64,000 nt of DNA from Leptospira koniambonensis (GTDB lineage Bacteria > Spirochaetota > Leptospiria > Leptospirales > Leptospiraceae). The position numbers and the translations under genes are program-made. Below the pieces are notes generated by a model. The model did no database searches. It was not told where the DNA came from and was given only the letters and a program-made list of their open reading frames with translations. This document shows, piece by piece, positions 62,474 through 64,000 of this stretch; positions within the stretch are counted from its first letter, which is position 1; each line of letters begins with the position of its first letter. The stretch lies in assembly GCF_004769555.1 (NCBI RefSeq), contig NZ_RQFY01000004.1, positions 1,971,520 to 2,035,519 on the forward strand. Direction: 5' to 3'.

Positions 62474-63448
62474 TTGATTCCCATCCTTATCACAGAGGGA
62501 GACCCTTGTGGGATCGGGCCGGAAATTCTTCAAATGTCTTGGGAGAAGTTAAAAACCTTCTCCGGGCAAAAACAAATTCTACTTATTAGTTCTACTTCTT
62601 CTCTTTCTTATCCTGGTTGGCAGGAAATCAAAGATCCATTTTCGATCCATTCTCCTGGACTGTATCTTTGGAGAACGAATTCTCTTTCTTCTTCTGAACA
62701 AAAATCTTTGGTGATCGGAAAGCCTGGCCCAATGTCGGGAAAGGCTGCATTTGCAAGTCTGGAAGAAGCGGTCCGCATCCAAAAGAAAATCGGGGGCAAT
62801 CTAATTACACTTCCATTAAGTAAAGAATGGGTGATCAAGTCAGGCGTAAAAAAATTCACAGGCCATACTGAGTATCTGGCAGAAGTATATAAGAAAAAAA
62901 CGTATATGCTAATGGCCGGAAAAGAACTGAATGTTCTTCCTTTAACCACTCATGTTCCATTGAAGAAGGTGCCTTCTTATTTAAAAAAGATCCATTTATC
63001 CAGTTTCATTTCTGCGGTTCGTTCTGCTCCTATCTCTAAAGGTAAAATCGCATTCTTAGGTTTAAACCCTCATGCCGGCGAAGGTGGAAAGGTTGGGGAT
63101 GAAGAAAAGAAGATACTAATGCCGATCATTTCTAAGATGAGAAAGGCAGGATTAGATGTTACGGATCCGATCTCCGCAGATGGCGCGTTTAGCGAAACTT
63201 CCAGGTCAAAATATTCTCTGTTTTTGGCATGTTATCATGACCAAGGGCTGATCCCATTCAAGATGTGGGAGGGAAAATTTGGAGTGAATGTAACTTTGGG
63301 ACTGGATTTTATCCGGGTTTCTCCGGATCATGGGACTGCTTTTGATATTGCAGGCCTCGGAAAAGCAGATCCGGAGAGTTTTCTGCAATGTTTAGAGTGG
63401 GTGTCAGGCCAAGTTTCTGCCGAAAATGATCTTAGGAGATCTCGTTGA
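62474..63448 (+). CDS. pdxA: 4-hydroxythreonine-4-phosphate dehydrogenase
   Basis: NAD-dependent enzyme of the DXP-dependent pyridoxal phosphate pathway. A TTG at 62474 is the start; the protein then reads MIPILITEGDPCGIGPEIL, the normal PdxA N-terminus. The metal and substrate sites are visible in GHTEYLAEVY, LGLNPHAGEGGKVGDEE, HDQGLIPFKMW and FIRVSPDHGTAFDIAG. The length of 324 residues is standard. The stop overlaps the next gene's ATG by one base. Confidence 0.94.
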   Translation: MIPILITEGDPCGIGPEILQMSWEKLKTFSGQKQILLISSTSSLSYPGWQEIKDPFSIHSPGLYLWRTNSLSSSEQKSLVIGKPGPMSGKAAFASLEEAVRIQKKIGGNLITLPLSKEWVIKSGVKKFTGHTEYLAEVYKKKTYMLMAGKELNVLPLTTHVPLKKVPSYLKKIHLSSFISAVRSAPISKGKIAFLGLNPHAGEGGKVGDEEKKILMPIISKMRKAGLDVTDPISADGAFSETSRSKYSLFLACYHDQGLIPFKMWEGKFGVNVTLGLDFIRVSPDHGTAFDIAGLGKADPESFLQCLEWVSGQVSAENDLRRSR

Positions 63449-63909
63449 TGTTTCTCGCCCAGTCAGGTTCCTTATTACAGCAGATAGTTTTTCCCATCTT
63501 TTTGATTTGGTTCATTGGTTTGACTTTGGTGCTGATCCGAAACGATATCGAGATCATTTGGAAGATCGCGACATTCTTCGTTTTTGTATTCTACTTCTTC
63601 CAATTCTTTCCTGAATTAAAGGAAGCTTATGAAAGATTATCTAGATCTTATCCTTCTGAGATCTTAAGCTGGCTCTATGGAATTCCAAGGGCAATTTACT
63701 TTTTCCTATTATTCCTCTGGCCAATCGCAGTAATCCGTATGTATTACACTGCTTCTCCACTTTTAGCAAATATGACCGCGAGAACTTTGGTGGCAGCAAC
63801 CTTAACTTACTGGATCTTCTTTTTAATTTACCATCAGTTCACAGGACAGATTGATGAGTTTTTTAAAACTAAGTTCATTGAGTGGATTACGATTGTTCCA
63901 ACCAAGTAG
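63448..63909 (+). CDS. small multi-pass membrane protein
   Basis: 153 residues with four probable membrane helices (QQIVFPIFLIWFIGLTLVLI, WKIATFFVFVFYFFQF, AIYFFLLFLWPIAVI, LVAATLTYWIFFLIY). The ATG at 63448 is preferred over a TTG at 63445 because AGGAG precedes it and it overlaps the pdxA stop by one base (TGATG region). No family was recognised. It is translationally coupled to pdxA. Confidence 0.6.
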   Translation: MFLAQSGSLLQQIVFPIFLIWFIGLTLVLIRNDIEIIWKIATFFVFVFYFFQFFPELKEAYERLSRSYPSEILSWLYGIPRAIYFFLLFLWPIAVIRMYYTASPLLANMTARTLVAATLTYWIFFLIYHQFTGQIDEFFKTKFIEWITIVPTK

Positions 63910-64000
63910 TTTGGTTTTTTTAAAGATTAGCAAATCAAAACGGCTCAATACAAGGAGCTAACGTTACTAGCGTTATTGTTCTTTGTAATTAAGTTATTTT

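Noticed and set aside
1..64000. tRNA, rRNA or known riboswitch
   Set aside because: No cloverleaf, rRNA-like or recognised riboswitch sequence was seen by eye in the intergenic gaps; a covariance search would settle this.

Overview
The window looks like chromosome from a Leptospira species (Spirochaetes). The grounds are the gene content and style: many lipoproteins with loose spirochaetal lipoboxes, a long-form IspG, diaminopimelate synthesis through an LL-diaminopimelate aminotransferase (dapL), an opgG/opgH pair, a bactofilin next to pdxA, and families seen mainly in this genus. The moderate base composition, richer in G+C than I would expect for the L. interrogans group, fits a P2/intermediate or saprophytic relative. 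That placement is inference. No rRNA, tRNA, CRISPR array or prophage was seen.

Layout. 1-8.9 kb: end of a DUF819 membrane protein, a membrane adenylate cyclase, ruvA with an outer-membrane barrel gene, a metallo-beta-lactamase-fold lipoprotein, a fatty-acid desaturase and a stand-alone RND transporter. 9-13.5 kb: pyrB-DUF2203-dapL operon, then two exported or anchored proteins of unknown role. 13.7-18 kb: a PAS/Fis-type regulator with a basic tail, rho, rpmE, and an IscU-like scaffold fused to pentapeptide repeats. 18-24.4 kb: lipase-like lipoprotein, small lipoproteins, an epimerase-tetR unit, an AraC-type membrane regulator. 24.5-34 kb: an Ntn-hydrolase (C45) with a helical tail, a DUF1566 lipoprotein, ispG and two repeat-rich lipoproteins. 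34-47.4 kb: two Leptospira-type hypotheticals, an MFS exporter, gltB, the opgG-(small ORF)-opgH glucan operon and a cyclopropane synthase. 47.5-53 kb: a glycosyltransferase-like gene, an IS1595-like transposon and a three-gene methyltransferase operon. 53-64 kb: a zeta-type toxin pair, gltA, a lytic transglycosylase, hypotheticals, a bactofilin, pdxA and a small membrane protein.

The most informative observations are four. (1) The insertion sequence at about 48673-49947 is flanked by the direct repeat TTTTGTCGA. Removing it restores a trmH reading frame ending RQNR-stop that overlaps the start of the glycosyltransferase gene as TAATG, so it probably cut a four-gene operon. (2) The IscU-like domain lacks the His/Cys of the third ligand position and carries a pentapeptide-repeat tail. 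(3) A 136-residue overlapping gene between opgG and opgH looks like the detached N-terminal cytoplasmic part of OpgH. (4) Three families of dispersed intergenic palindromes occur, one of which covers the translation start region of the lipase-like gene.

All functional calls come from reading motifs. No database search was run.
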